From Actinomycetota bacterium (GTDB lineage Bacteria; Actinomycetota; Actinomycetes; Nanopelagicales; Nanopelagicaceae): a stretch of DNA of 8,429 nucleotides. The stretch is from the NCBI GenBank assembly GCA_947377725.1, contig CANCGX010000046.1, positions 1 through 8,429 on the forward strand, written 5' to 3'. The notes under the pieces are model-generated. The model made no database searches. It worked only from the letters and a program-made list of their open reading frames with translations, and was not told the DNA's origin. This document shows positions 1 through 5,836 of the stretch, piece by piece. Numbering within the stretch: the stretch's first letter is position 1; the number at the start of each line of letters is the position of its first letter. A program made the position numbers and the translations under genes.

Positions 1-18
1 GGACGTAGATCGGTTTAA
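1..18 (+). CDS. recR: Probable 3' end of recR (recombination mediator), partial
   Basis: The first 18 bases read as Gly-Arg-Arg-Ser-Val followed by TAA at 16-18. RecR proteins usually end in a leucine/glutamate-Gly-Arg-Arg tail a few residues from the C-terminus, and recR often lies directly upstream of the aspartate kinase gene in Actinobacteria. Both facts come from memory. Only five codons are visible, so the call rests on that tail plus gene order and could be coincidence. If it is correct, a 79 bp spacer (19-97) separates recR from ask. Confidence 0.35.
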   Translation, partial: GRRSV

Positions 19-27
19 TTTCATTAT

Positions 28-48
28 ATGAGACGTTGAGTGTCTCAT
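28..48. promoter_or_regulatory. Perfect 7+7 bp inverted repeat upstream of aspartate kinase, candidate operator
   Basis: ATGAGAC (28-34) and GTCTCAT (42-48) are exact reverse complements separated by GTTGAGT. The repeat lies 50 bp before the aspartate kinase start and just upstream of a weak -10-like GATAAA (54-59, preceded by TG at 51-52). A protein bound here would cover the -35 region of that promoter. The AGAC-spacer-GTCT form resembles the corynebacterial McbR site (TAGAC-N6-GTCTA), but the spacer is 7 rather than 6 and the outer bases differ, so the cognate regulator is unknown. There is no T-run after it, so it does not look like a terminator for the upstream gene. The promoter assignment is weak; the repeat itself is certain. 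Confidence 0.45.
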
Positions 49-97
49 TATGTGATAAAACTTCCCTTTTGGCCTTTTCACATGGCACGATTCTCAT

Positions 98-1369
98 ATG
101 GGACTAATCGTTCAGAAATATGGCGGCTCTTCAGTCGCTGATGCCGAGGGGCTAAAGCGCGTTGCTGCACGCATCGTTGCCACCAAGAAGGCTGGAAATC
201 AAGTCGTCGTCGTTGTCTCAGCCATGGGCGATACAACCGATGAATTGATCGATCTTGCCAACCAAGTGACCCCGCTTCCAAATGGCCGCGAGCTCGATAT
301 GTTGCTGACTGCCGGAGAGCGAATCTCGATGGCACTGCTTGCGATGGCGATTTCAAATCTTGGCCACGAAGCACGATCCTTCACAGGTTCTCAAGCAGGC
401 GTACTCACAACAAGTGCTCACGGTAAAGCTCGCATTATTGATGTGAAGCCATCTCGAATTTCTGAAGCAATTAGCGAAGGTGCGATTGCAATTGTTGCCG
501 GTTTCCAAGGAATTAACCAAGATACAAAAGATGTCACAACGCTCGGACGCGGCGGATCAGATACAACAGCGGTTGCGCTCGCTGCAGCACTTGAAGCAGA
601 TGTCTGCGAAATTTATACAGATGTTGATGGTGTCTATAGCGCTGACCCACGCGTAGTTCCATCTGCACAAAAACTGAAGACAGTCACCTACGAAGAGATG
701 TTGGAACTTGCTGCATCAGGCGCAAAAGTTCTGCACCTTCGTTGCGTTGAATACGCGCGCAGATATGACCTACCTATTCACGTACGTTCATCATTTTCAA
801 ATCAAGAAGGAACTTGGGTGGTCAAAGATCATCCGGAGGGAGATAGCGACATGGAACAAGCAATCATTGCGGGCATAGCTCACGATAAGAGCGAAGCGAA
901 GGTAACCATTGTTGGCGTTCCAGATCGAACCGGAGTCGCAGCAAGAATCTTCCAGACAATTGCCGATGCTGATATCAACATCGACATGATTGTCCAGAAC
1001 GTTTCAGCAGCTGCCACCGGACTTACAGATATTTCTTTCACACTTCCAAAGTCGGATGGCGCGGAAACAACTGCAATCCTTAATCGCATTCAAGGTGAAG
1101 TTGGATTTGCATCGCTTCAATATGATGATCAAATTGGGAAGCTTTCACTTGTCGGCGCTGGAATGCGTTCACATCCTGGTGTTACTGCAACATTTTTTGC
1201 TTGTCTGTCGGAAGCAGGAATCAATATTGAAATGATCTCAACATCAGAAATCAGAATCTCGATTATCTGTCGCGTTGAAGATCTAGAAAAAGGCGTTAAA
1301 GCAGCACACTCTGCCTTCGATTTGGATGCAGAAGGAGAAGCAGTTGTTTATGCTGGTAGTGGGAGATAA
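98..1369 (+). CDS. lysC: Aspartate kinase, alpha subunit (full-length product)
   Basis: This cytoplasmic enzyme phosphorylates L-aspartate to 4-phospho-aspartate with ATP, the first step towards lysine, diaminopimelate, threonine and methionine. The N-terminal amino-acid kinase domain (about 1-250) has the signature KYGGSS at 7-12, GRGGSDTTA at 150-158 and TDVDGVYSADPR at 174-185. Two ACT domains follow (about 268-330 and 348-410). By alignment with Corynebacterium LysC at an offset of 2, positions linked there to feedback resistance appear unaltered here (S303, T310, S313), so lysine/threonine feedback inhibition is likely. At 423 residues it matches the family (421 in C. glutamicum). The ATG at 98 gives the conserved N-terminus, yet no Shine-Dalgarno sequence precedes it. 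asd begins 3 nt downstream. An internal start yields a second product, listed separately. Confidence 0.97.
   Translation: MGLIVQKYGGSSVADAEGLKRVAARIVATKKAGNQVVVVVSAMGDTTDELIDLANQVTPLPNGRELDMLLTAGERISMALLAMAISNLGHEARSFTGSQAGVLTTSAHGKARIIDVKPSRISEAISEGAIAIVAGFQGINQDTKDVTTLGRGGSDTTAVALAAALEADVCEIYTDVDGVYSADPRVVPSAQKLKTVTYEEMLELAASGAKVLHLRCVEYARRYDLPIHVRSSFSNQEGTWVVKDHPEGDSDMEQAIIAGIAHDKSEAKVTIVGVPDRTGVAARIFQTIADADINIDMIVQNVSAAATGLTDISFTLPKSDGAETTAILNRIQGEVGFASLQYDDQIGKLSLVGAGMRSHPGVTATFFACLSEAGINIEMISTSEIRISIICRVEDLEKGVKAAHSAFDLDAEGEAVVYAGSGR
835..842 (+). promoter_or_regulatory. Strong internal Shine-Dalgarno sequence for the aspartate kinase beta subunit
   Basis: GGAGGGAG lies 8 nt upstream of the in-frame ATG at 851, inside the aspartate kinase gene. 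It is a better ribosome binding site than anything before the full-length start at 98. It falls in the linker between the kinase domain and the first ACT domain, where the corynebacterial beta-subunit start also lies. Confidence 0.75.
851..1369 (+). CDS. lysC: Aspartate kinase, beta (regulatory) subunit from an internal in-frame start
   Basis: Met252 of aspartate kinase (ATG at 851, in frame with 98) follows the strong Shine-Dalgarno sequence at 835-842. Translation from here gives a 172-residue protein consisting of the two ACT domains. In Corynebacterium glutamicum the enzyme is an alpha2-beta2 complex whose beta chain is the separately translated C-terminal 172 residues of the same gene, with lysine and threonine bound at the ACT-domain interfaces. 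The identical length and domain boundary here support the same arrangement. What is seen is the start signal and the domain boundary; production of the second chain is inferred. Confidence 0.7.
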   Translation: MEQAIIAGIAHDKSEAKVTIVGVPDRTGVAARIFQTIADADINIDMIVQNVSAAATGLTDISFTLPKSDGAETTAILNRIQGEVGFASLQYDDQIGKLSLVGAGMRSHPGVTATFFACLSEAGINIEMISTSEIRISIICRVEDLEKGVKAAHSAFDLDAEGEAVVYAGSGR

Positions 1370-1372
1370 GAG

Positions 1373-2434
1373 ATGAGTAAAGAAAAGAAACTTCCATCAC
1401 TTGCAGTCGTTGGCGCAACAGGCGCCGTGGGTACTGTCATGCTCGACATTCTGACCAAGCGCGAGAACGTTTATGGTGAGATCCGTCTGATTGCATCAGC
1501 TCGCAGTGCGGGCAAGAAGTTGTGGTGCCGCGGTGAAGAATTAACTGTTGTCGCGCTTTCCCCTGAAGCATTCGATGGAATTGATATTGCGATGTTTGAT
1601 GTTCCAGATGAGATTTCAGAAGAGTGGGCACCTGTTGCTGTTTCACGAGGCGCAGTGGTTGTCGATAACTCTGGTGCATTCCGCATGGATCCAAAGGTCC
1701 CGCTTGTTGTTCCTGAAGTAAATCCAAAGGAAGCAAAGCGTCGCCCTAAAGGCATCATTTCTAATCCAAACTGCACAACGCTTTCAATGATTGTTGCACT
1801 TGGTGCACTGAACAAGAAATTTGAACTTAAAGAACTTGTTGTGGCTTCGTATCAAGCAGCTTCAGGTGCTGGACAACCTGGTATCGATGCTCTTCGTGCC
1901 CAGATCAGTTCTGTAGCCGGAACAAATGCCGGAGAAGTAACTGGTGACGTTCGTACATTTGTTGAAGATTCAGGTCCGTTCCCAGCACCACTAGCTTTGA
2001 ACGTTGTTCCGTTCGCAGGTTCTCTCAAAGACGAAGGTTGGTCTTCTGAGGAACTCAAAGTTCGCAACGAGTCCCGGAAGATTCTTGGCATGCCAAAACT
2101 TAAAGTCTCTGCAACATGTGTCCGCGTTCCGGTTCTAACAACGCACTCACTTGCAGTACACGCAATATTTAAGACTGAAGTGACTCGCAAAGCAGCTCAA
2201 CGTGTCTTGGAAAAGGCGCCTGGCGTTGTCTTGTGGGACGAGCCAGAGAACAAGAAATTCCCAACACCTAATGATGTTGTGGGCACAGATCCAACCTGGG
2301 TCGGCCGCGTTCGCCAGTCATTGGATGACAAGAAATCAATCGATATGTTCTTGTGCGGAGATAACCTTCGTAAAGGTGCTGCTCTCAACACCGCACAGAT
2401 TGCAGAATTGGTTGCTGCTGAATTTAAAGGCTAG
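1373..2434 (+). CDS. asd: Aspartate-semialdehyde dehydrogenase
   Basis: It reduces 4-phospho-aspartate to L-aspartate 4-semialdehyde with NADPH, directly after aspartate kinase. The N-terminal Rossmann motif GATGAVG is at 14-20 and the substrate-binding DNSGAFR at 98-104. The catalytic cysteine is Cys134 in SNPNCTT. Gln161 in the SYQAASGAG loop, Arg251 and the acid/base His258 match E. coli Q162, R267 and H274 in context; the Arg-His spacing of 7 is the same. The 353-residue length fits the bacterial type. GGGAGA at 1361-1366, overlapping the end of ask, is the Shine-Dalgarno sequence, and the 3 nt gap indicates cotranscription and probably coupled translation. The last 11 bp overlap the convergent metallophosphoesterase gene. 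Confidence 0.97.
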   Translation: MSKEKKLPSLAVVGATGAVGTVMLDILTKRENVYGEIRLIASARSAGKKLWCRGEELTVVALSPEAFDGIDIAMFDVPDEISEEWAPVAVSRGAVVVDNSGAFRMDPKVPLVVPEVNPKEAKRRPKGIISNPNCTTLSMIVALGALNKKFELKELVVASYQAASGAGQPGIDALRAQISSVAGTNAGEVTGDVRTFVEDSGPFPAPLALNVVPFAGSLKDEGWSSEELKVRNESRKILGMPKLKVSATCVRVPVLTTHSLAVHAIFKTEVTRKAAQRVLEKAPGVVLWDEPENKKFPTPNDVVGTDPTWVGRVRQSLDDKKSIDMFLCGDNLRKGAALNTAQIAELVAAEFKG

Positions 2435-3242
2435 CTTCTAGAGTAATTAAACTTGCTTCGGGTGGTGATGCCACCCGAATGCGAGCAAAGGGACTTGTTC
2501 CCATTCCTGCCGATACATTGAGCCACGCCTCGCTTTTATTTTTTGTAACTCCGCGAGCACGCCATGTCGGCAAATCACAATTGGTTGTAAGGGCTTTACT
2601 ACCGCCTGGCCATGGCAAGCGGACTTGCCCACCGTGCGTATGCCCCGCAAAAATCACGTCAAGATCATCACGGTTCATCGCTTCAAGAATTCGAAGATAA
2701 GGAGCGTGAGTAACACCAATGACAAGATCTGCAGATTTATCTGCTGCTCCAGCCACGAGTGAATAATCATCGCGCTCTAGATGCGCATCATCTGTTCCAC
2801 GAGCTTCAATCGTTGTGCCATTCACTTTTACAATCGCGCGTTGATGATTGAGATTCTTCCACCCACGAGATGTAAGGCCATTAGCAAGTTCGCCCCATGG
2901 CAGGTCGCGTCCAATAACGCGCTTTCCATTGTCTTTTATTAAATACGAAAAAGGGTTCTTCGGTTTTGGCGCGAAGTAATCGTTGGAACCAAAAACAAAG
3001 AGACCCGGGATATCAAGCAAGCCGTCCAGCGCTTCGAGAACTAGCGGCACTGAATCTTTGTGCGCAAGAAAATCCCCCGTGCTAATTACTAAGTCAGGCT
3101 TGAGCGACGCCCAACTCTTGATGTCGGCAATCTCTTTCTTGCGGGAAGGGGTTAAATGCAGGTCGGAAAAGTGCAGAACTCTGATTTCAGGGTGTCCGGA
3201 AGGCAGCACCGGCAGAGAACTCTCGCGCAATACATAACCCAT
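2424..3242 (-). CDS. Calcineurin-like metallophosphoesterase, function unknown
   Basis: A 272-residue predicted hydrolase with the full dinuclear-metal signature: D27-x-H29 in FSDLH, GD at 56-57, GSND with Asn87, His179 in THAP, and GHTHGG at 200-205 (His201, His203). Such enzymes cleave phosphomonoesters or phosphodiesters, but the motifs do not name the substrate. The FGSNDY form of the third motif and the segment before FSDLH are, from memory, shared with actinobacterial proteins encoded near a class A penicillin-binding protein (M. tuberculosis Rv3683). I see no signal peptide or membrane segment, so it is probably cytoplasmic, whereas the related YkuE type is exported. ATG at 3240-3242 has no clear Shine-Dalgarno sequence. 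Its 3' end overlaps asd by 11 bp, and its start lies 20 bp from the divergent gene. Confidence 0.9.
   Translation of the reverse strand: MGYVLRESSLPVLPSGHPEIRVLHFSDLHLTPSRKKEIADIKSWASLKPDLVISTGDFLAHKDSVPLVLEALDGLLDIPGLFVFGSNDYFAPKPKNPFSYLIKDNGKRVIGRDLPWGELANGLTSRGWKNLNHQRAIVKVNGTTIEARGTDDAHLERDDYSLVAGAADKSADLVIGVTHAPYLRILEAMNRDDLDVIFAGHTHGGQVRLPWPGGSKALTTNCDLPTWRARGVTKNKSEAWLNVSAGMGTSPFARIRVASPPEASLITLEASL
2457..2479 (+). terminator. Strong hairpin 22 nt past asd, candidate asd mRNA 3' end
   Basis: TTCGGGTGG (2457-2465) pairs perfectly with CCACCCGAA (2471-2479) across a 5 nt loop, giving a 9 bp stem with six G-C pairs. TTGC (2453-2456) and GCAA (2485-2488) could add an outer stem with an internal bulge. 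It begins 22 nt after the asd stop, where a terminator would be expected, but no T-run follows on the + strand. It lies wholly within the C-terminal codons of the convergent metallophosphoesterase. On that strand it precedes the stop codon, so it is unlikely to end that transcript. The hairpin is clear; its role as a terminator or 3'-end stabiliser is inferred. Confidence 0.45.
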
Positions 3243-3262
3243 AGCGTGAGAAGATACGCCTT
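3243..3262. promoter_or_regulatory. 20 bp spacer between divergent start codons
   Basis: The start codons of the metallophosphoesterase (-) and the YqeY-like gene (+) are only 20 bp apart. On the - strand TATCTT (TAnnnT form of a -10) ends 8 nt before the ATG, which would fit a leaderless or nearly leaderless transcript. On the + strand GAGAAGA (3248-3254) could be a weak ribosome binding site for the ATG at 3263, and its promoter would then have to lie inside the metallophosphoesterase gene. These are pattern matches only. Confidence 0.3.
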
Positions 3263-3715
3263 ATGGGACTTAAAGAGAAACTCCAATCCGATCTCACCGA
3301 AGCGATTCGCTCTCGTAACGAGCTTGTCTCGGGAACTATTCGTATGGTTTTGAGCGCAATCACCAATGAAGAGGTTGCCGGCAAAGAGGCACGCACCTTG
3401 TCTGATGATGAAATCATCACTGTGCTTTCACGCGAAGCCAAGAAGCGTCGCGAAGCTGCGGAAGCTTTTGCGGATGCGGGCCGCGCCGATAAAGCAGAGC
3501 TAGAAAAATCTGAAGGCGAAGTAATCACCGCATACCTTCCAGCACAACTTTCCGATGATGAATTAAACGCCCTGATTGCTGATGCTGTCGCAAAATCTGG
3601 TGCAGCAGGTCCGGCAGATATGGGCAAAGTAATGGGAATTTTAAAGCCGCAAATCGCGGGTAAAGCTGATGGCGGAAAAGTTTCTGCTGCAGTTAAAGCA
3701 GCACTAAACAAATAA
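3263..3715 (+). CDS. GatB/YqeY domain protein
   Basis: This 150-residue, largely helical protein belongs to the YqeY family, which resembles the C-terminal tRNA-binding domain of the GatB amidotransferase subunit. Family features are the N-terminal LKEKLQSDL segment with the arginine-rich helix after it, the central SREAKKRREAAEAF helix, ITAYLPAQLSDDEL (residues 88-101), and the C-terminal DMGKVMG and GKADGGKVSAAVK segments. The length is typical of stand-alone YqeY proteins. The biochemical role is not established; amidotransferase-like or tRNA-related activity is only suggested by the fold. It starts a cluster with the DUF4177 gene (20 nt spacer) and the RidA-like gene. No membrane segment or signal peptide is visible. 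Confidence 0.92.
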   Translation: MGLKEKLQSDLTEAIRSRNELVSGTIRMVLSAITNEEVAGKEARTLSDDEIITVLSREAKKRREAAEAFADAGRADKAELEKSEGEVITAYLPAQLSDDELNALIADAVAKSGAAGPADMGKVMGILKPQIAGKADGGKVSAAVKAALNK

Positions 3716-3735
3716 TCGGAGAGAGTGGTTAATAA

Positions 3736-3897
3736 ATGACAAAGTTTGAATATGTAACAGTTCCACTACTAAGCCATGCAACGAAACAGATTCTCGACAC
3801 ATGGGGCTCTGAAGGTTGGGAACTAGTACAGGTAGTTCCAGCACCTGGTACAGGCGAACAACTTGTTGCTTACATGAAGCGAAAGGTTGCTGAATAA
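3736..3897 (+). CDS. Small DUF4177 family protein (53 residues)
   Basis: ATG at 3736 follows the good Shine-Dalgarno sequence GGAGAGAG (3718-3725, 10 nt spacing) and opens a 53-codon frame ending in TAA at 3895-3897. The protein begins MTKFEYVTVPLL, contains SHATKQILDTWG (13-24) and the DUF4177 hallmark GSEGWELVQVVP (24-35), and ends with a short basic tail. It closely resembles the small M. tuberculosis protein Rv3678A, as I recall it, which likewise sits directly before the RidA-like gene. The fold is expected to be a small alpha/beta unit; no function is known. Only 2 nt separate it from the next gene, so the two are probably translationally coupled. Its shortness makes it easy to miss, but the ribosome binding site, family match and gene order all agree. 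Confidence 0.9.
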   Translation: MTKFEYVTVPLLSHATKQILDTWGSEGWELVQVVPAPGTGEQLVAYMKRKVAE

Positions 3898-3899
3898 AA

Positions 3900-4367
3900 A
3901 TGACAGTCGATGTAAAAGCGAAACTTAGCGAGCTAGGTCTTGAACTTCCCGTAGCTTCGATTCCACTAGCTGCGTATATCCCAGCTGTTCGCACAGGAAA
4001 TCTTGTATTCACTGCAGGACAACTTCCACTTGTTGACGGAGCAATTCCATTTGTTGGAAAAGTTGATGGCGGAGTCACTCCTGATCAAGCAAAAGAGATG
4101 GCGCAAATTTGTGGACTCAACGCAATCGCAGCACTCGCTCTTGTTGCAGATCCAAATAACATCGAGCGCGTCGTTCAGGTTCGTGGATTTGTTAACGGAG
4201 TCACAGGCTTTGTTGGGCATCCAGGAGTTGTAAACGGAGTATCAGAACTCTTCATCAAGATTTGGGGCGAAGAAAAGGGTAAGCATGCGCGCACAGCAAT
4301 TGGCGTTGCAGAACTACCTTTGAATGCACCAGTAGAAGTTGAAGTTATCTTCGAACTTAAAGCGTAA
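3900..4367 (+). CDS. RidA/YjgF/UK114 family protein (long actinobacterial type)
   Basis: A 155-residue member of the RidA superfamily. Canonical RidA trimers hydrolyse reactive imine/enamine intermediates released by pyridoxal-phosphate enzymes, protecting amino-acid metabolism. The C-terminal motif HARTAIGVAELP has Arg131 at the place of catalytic Arg105 of E. coli RidA, and Glu146, 15 residues on, matches Glu120, so deaminase activity is plausible. AVRTGNLVFTAGQLPL (29-44) is the usual strand-turn region. The protein is longer than canonical RidA (about 128 residues), with an N-terminal extension and an insertion, as in the subgroup that includes M. tuberculosis Rv3678c, so the substrate may differ. 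ATG at 3900 is 2 nt after the DUF4177 stop, with only a weak GAAAGG (3881-3886) upstream. The stop codon directly abuts that of crp. Confidence 0.92.
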   Translation: MTVDVKAKLSELGLELPVASIPLAAYIPAVRTGNLVFTAGQLPLVDGAIPFVGKVDGGVTPDQAKEMAQICGLNAIAALALVADPNNIERVVQVRGFVNGVTGFVGHPGVVNGVSELFIKIWGEEKGKHARTAIGVAELPLNAPVEVEVIFELKA

Positions 4368-5057
4368 TTACTTACCGCGCTTTGATAGGCGCTCGTAGTC
4401 AGTAACCACCACTGCGCGAGGTTCTAAACGAACCCAGCCGCGTGATGCGAAATCTGCGAGTGCCTTATTTACTGTCTCGCGTGAAGCGCCAACAAGTTGG
4501 GCCAATTCTTCTTGCGTGAGGTCATGGTTAACATGCAAACCATCTTCTTTTTGTGAACCAAAACGTGCGCCAAGATCGATGATTGCTTTTGCAACACGTC
4601 CTGGAACATCTGCGAAAACTAAATCAGCTAGAACTTCGTTTGAACGACGAAGACGCTGAGCCAAGCGTGCGAGCAATTCGAGTGCAACACGTGGATGCGC
4701 TGTAACAAGACCAATAACTTGATCATGAGAAAGTGCAAGTAATCGAGAATCTGTTACTGCAGTTGCAGTTGAGGTACGAGGTTGTGGATCAAAGAGAGAA
4801 AGTTCTCCGAACATTTCACCAGGTCCAAGAATCGAAAGAAGATTTTCGCGTCCATCGCCACTTGCTGTTCCGAGTTTTAGCTTTCCTTCAAGAACAACAT
4901 AGAGACGATCGCCTTCATCGCCCTCCTTGAAGAGAGTATTGCCTTTTGAAATCTTTACAGGAGTCATAGTGCCGCGAAGTGAAGCGGCGGAATCATCATC
5001 AAGTCCACGGAAAAGAGGGGCTTGGCGAACTATTACGTCATCATTTTGTTTGGCCAC
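4368..5057 (-). CDS. crp: Crp/Fnr-family cAMP-responsive transcription regulator (GlxR type)
   Basis: This 229-residue dimeric DNA-binding regulator is very similar along its length to corynebacterial GlxR and mycobacterial Crp. The N-terminal cyclic-nucleotide domain (about 15-130) has GDRLYVVLEGKLKL (49-62) and the phosphate-binding cassette FGELSLFD...PRTSTA, with Glu85, Arg94 and Thr95, so cAMP is the likely ligand. A long dimerisation helix follows (about 122-148). The C-terminal winged helix-turn-helix has HDLTQEELAQLVG (178-190) and recognition helix ASRETVNKAL, whose Arg193 and Glu194 contact TGTGA half-sites in the family. There is no cysteine cluster, so it is not a Fnr-type sensor. 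The start is GTG at 5055-5057; an in-frame TAA 9 nt upstream rules out a longer form. It is divergent from nth and convergent with the RidA-like gene. Confidence 0.95.
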   Translation of the reverse strand: MAKQNDDVIVRQAPLFRGLDDDSAASLRGTMTPVKISKGNTLFKEGDEGDRLYVVLEGKLKLGTASGDGRENLLSILGPGEMFGELSLFDPQPRTSTATAVTDSRLLALSHDQVIGLVTAHPRVALELLARLAQRLRRSNEVLADLVFADVPGRVAKAIIDLGARFGSQKEDGLHVNHDLTQEELAQLVGASRETVNKALADFASRGWVRLEPRAVVVTDYERLSKRGK

Positions 5058-5122
5058 GTGTGGAGATTACTCCGACTAGCCCCCACACCCAAATTTTAAG
5101 ATTTATAGGAGATTATTGCGCC
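5058..5122. promoter_or_regulatory. Divergent crp/nth intergenic region
   Basis: This 65 bp spacer must hold the start signals of both genes. Towards crp, GGAG on the - strand (complement of 5070-5073) is a possible ribosome binding site 12 nt before the GTG. It can pair with CTCC (complement of 5062-5065) across a 4 nt loop. Towards nth, TAAGAT (5097-5102) has the TAnnnT form of a -10 box and AGGAGA (5107-5112) is a clear Shine-Dalgarno sequence 10 nt before the ATG at 5123. GTGTGG (5058-5063) and CCACAC (5083-5088) form a 6 bp inverted repeat 19 nt apart, too wide for a Crp site. Confidence 0.5.
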
Positions 5123-5836
5123 ATGAAATTAGGGAGATCAGAGGATCAGGCTGCGCTCAAGAGGCGTGCCGTATCAATCTTCAAGACCCTCGGGAAACGC
5201 TATCCGAATGCCAATTGCGAACTAGATTTCAATTCTCCGTTCCAGCTCATTGTTGCAACGGTCTTATCTGCCCAATGCACCGACAAGCGCGTAAATCTCG
5301 TTACTCCACCCCTATTTAAAAAATATCCGACGCCAAAGAAAATGGCATCAGCAAAGATTGTTGAATTAGAAGAGATGGTAAGAACTACAGGTTTTTATCA
5401 TAATAAAGCGCGCAACCTTCAGGGTCTTAGCCAAAAGTTGCTCACTGAATTTGGTGGGGAAGTTCCAGATACCTTAGAAGAGCTAATCACTTTGCCTGGC
5501 GTCGGTCGCAAAACTGCAAACGTTGTTCTAGGACACGCTTTCGGAGTTCCAGGAATAACAGTCGATACGCATTTTGGCCGACTCTCACGAAGATTCGGGT
5601 GGAGTACATCTGAGGATCCTGTGAAAGTAGAGCAGGATGTTATGAAATTAATTCCCCAAAAGGAATGGACCAATCTTTCTCAACGCCTTATTTGGCACGG
5701 CCGGCGAATCTGTCATGCGCGTAAACCTGCGTGTGGCGCCTGTCCTCTTATTGCAGTTTGTCCGTCATATGGGATTGGAGAGACCGATAAGGTTGTGGCT
5801 ATGGCACTCGTAAAACCGGACTCGGCATTCAGATGA
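5123..5836 (+). CDS. nth: Endonuclease III (bifunctional DNA glycosylase/AP lyase)
   Basis: It excises oxidised pyrimidines and cleaves abasic sites in base-excision repair. The 237-residue protein has the helix-hairpin-helix LPGVGRKTA with catalytic Lys130, and Asp148 in VDTHFGR. The 18-residue spacing equals that of E. coli Lys120 and Asp138. A C-terminal 4Fe-4S cluster is formed by Cys187, Cys194, Cys197 and Cys203 (C-x6-C-x2-C-x5-C). The segment SPFQLIVATVLSAQCTDKRVN (38-58) is typical of the family. The start at 5123 is chosen because AGGAGA lies 10 nt upstream and the protein begins near the family's usual first helix; an earlier in-frame ATG at 4979 would read back through the start of crp on the other strand. 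The last 4 bp overlap the thioredoxin-like gene (ATGA). Confidence 0.96.
   Translation: MKLGRSEDQAALKRRAVSIFKTLGKRYPNANCELDFNSPFQLIVATVLSAQCTDKRVNLVTPPLFKKYPTPKKMASAKIVELEEMVRTTGFYHNKARNLQGLSQKLLTEFGGEVPDTLEELITLPGVGRKTANVVLGHAFGVPGITVDTHFGRLSRRFGWSTSEDPVKVEQDVMKLIPQKEWTNLSQRLIWHGRRICHARKPACGACPLIAVCPSYGIGETDKVVAMALVKPDSAFR

Noticed and set aside
51..82. Possible Crp/GlxR sites before ask (TGTGA at 51-55, TCACA at 78-82)
   Set aside because: Neither half has a partner at the required 6 bp spacing.
82..141. A 19-codon upstream frame (ATG at 82, TGA at 139-141) overlapping the aspartate kinase start, considered as a leader peptide
   Set aside because: It has no Shine-Dalgarno sequence, no run of lysine, threonine or methionine codons, and no attenuator-like hairpin was seen after it.
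4377..4392. GCGC-N8-GCGC hairpin at the ridA/crp junction as a bidirectional terminator
   Set aside because: The stem is only 4 bp, has no flanking T-run and lies in crp codons.
5058..5088. GTGTGG/CCACAC repeat as a Crp autoregulatory site
   Set aside because: The halves are 19 nt apart; Crp-family sites are about 16 bp overall with a 6 bp spacer.
4979..5122. A 48-codon N-terminal extension of nth from the ATG at 4979
   Set aside because: It would read antisense through the start of crp, has no ribosome binding site and no family similarity. The ATG at 5123 has AGGAGA at good distance.
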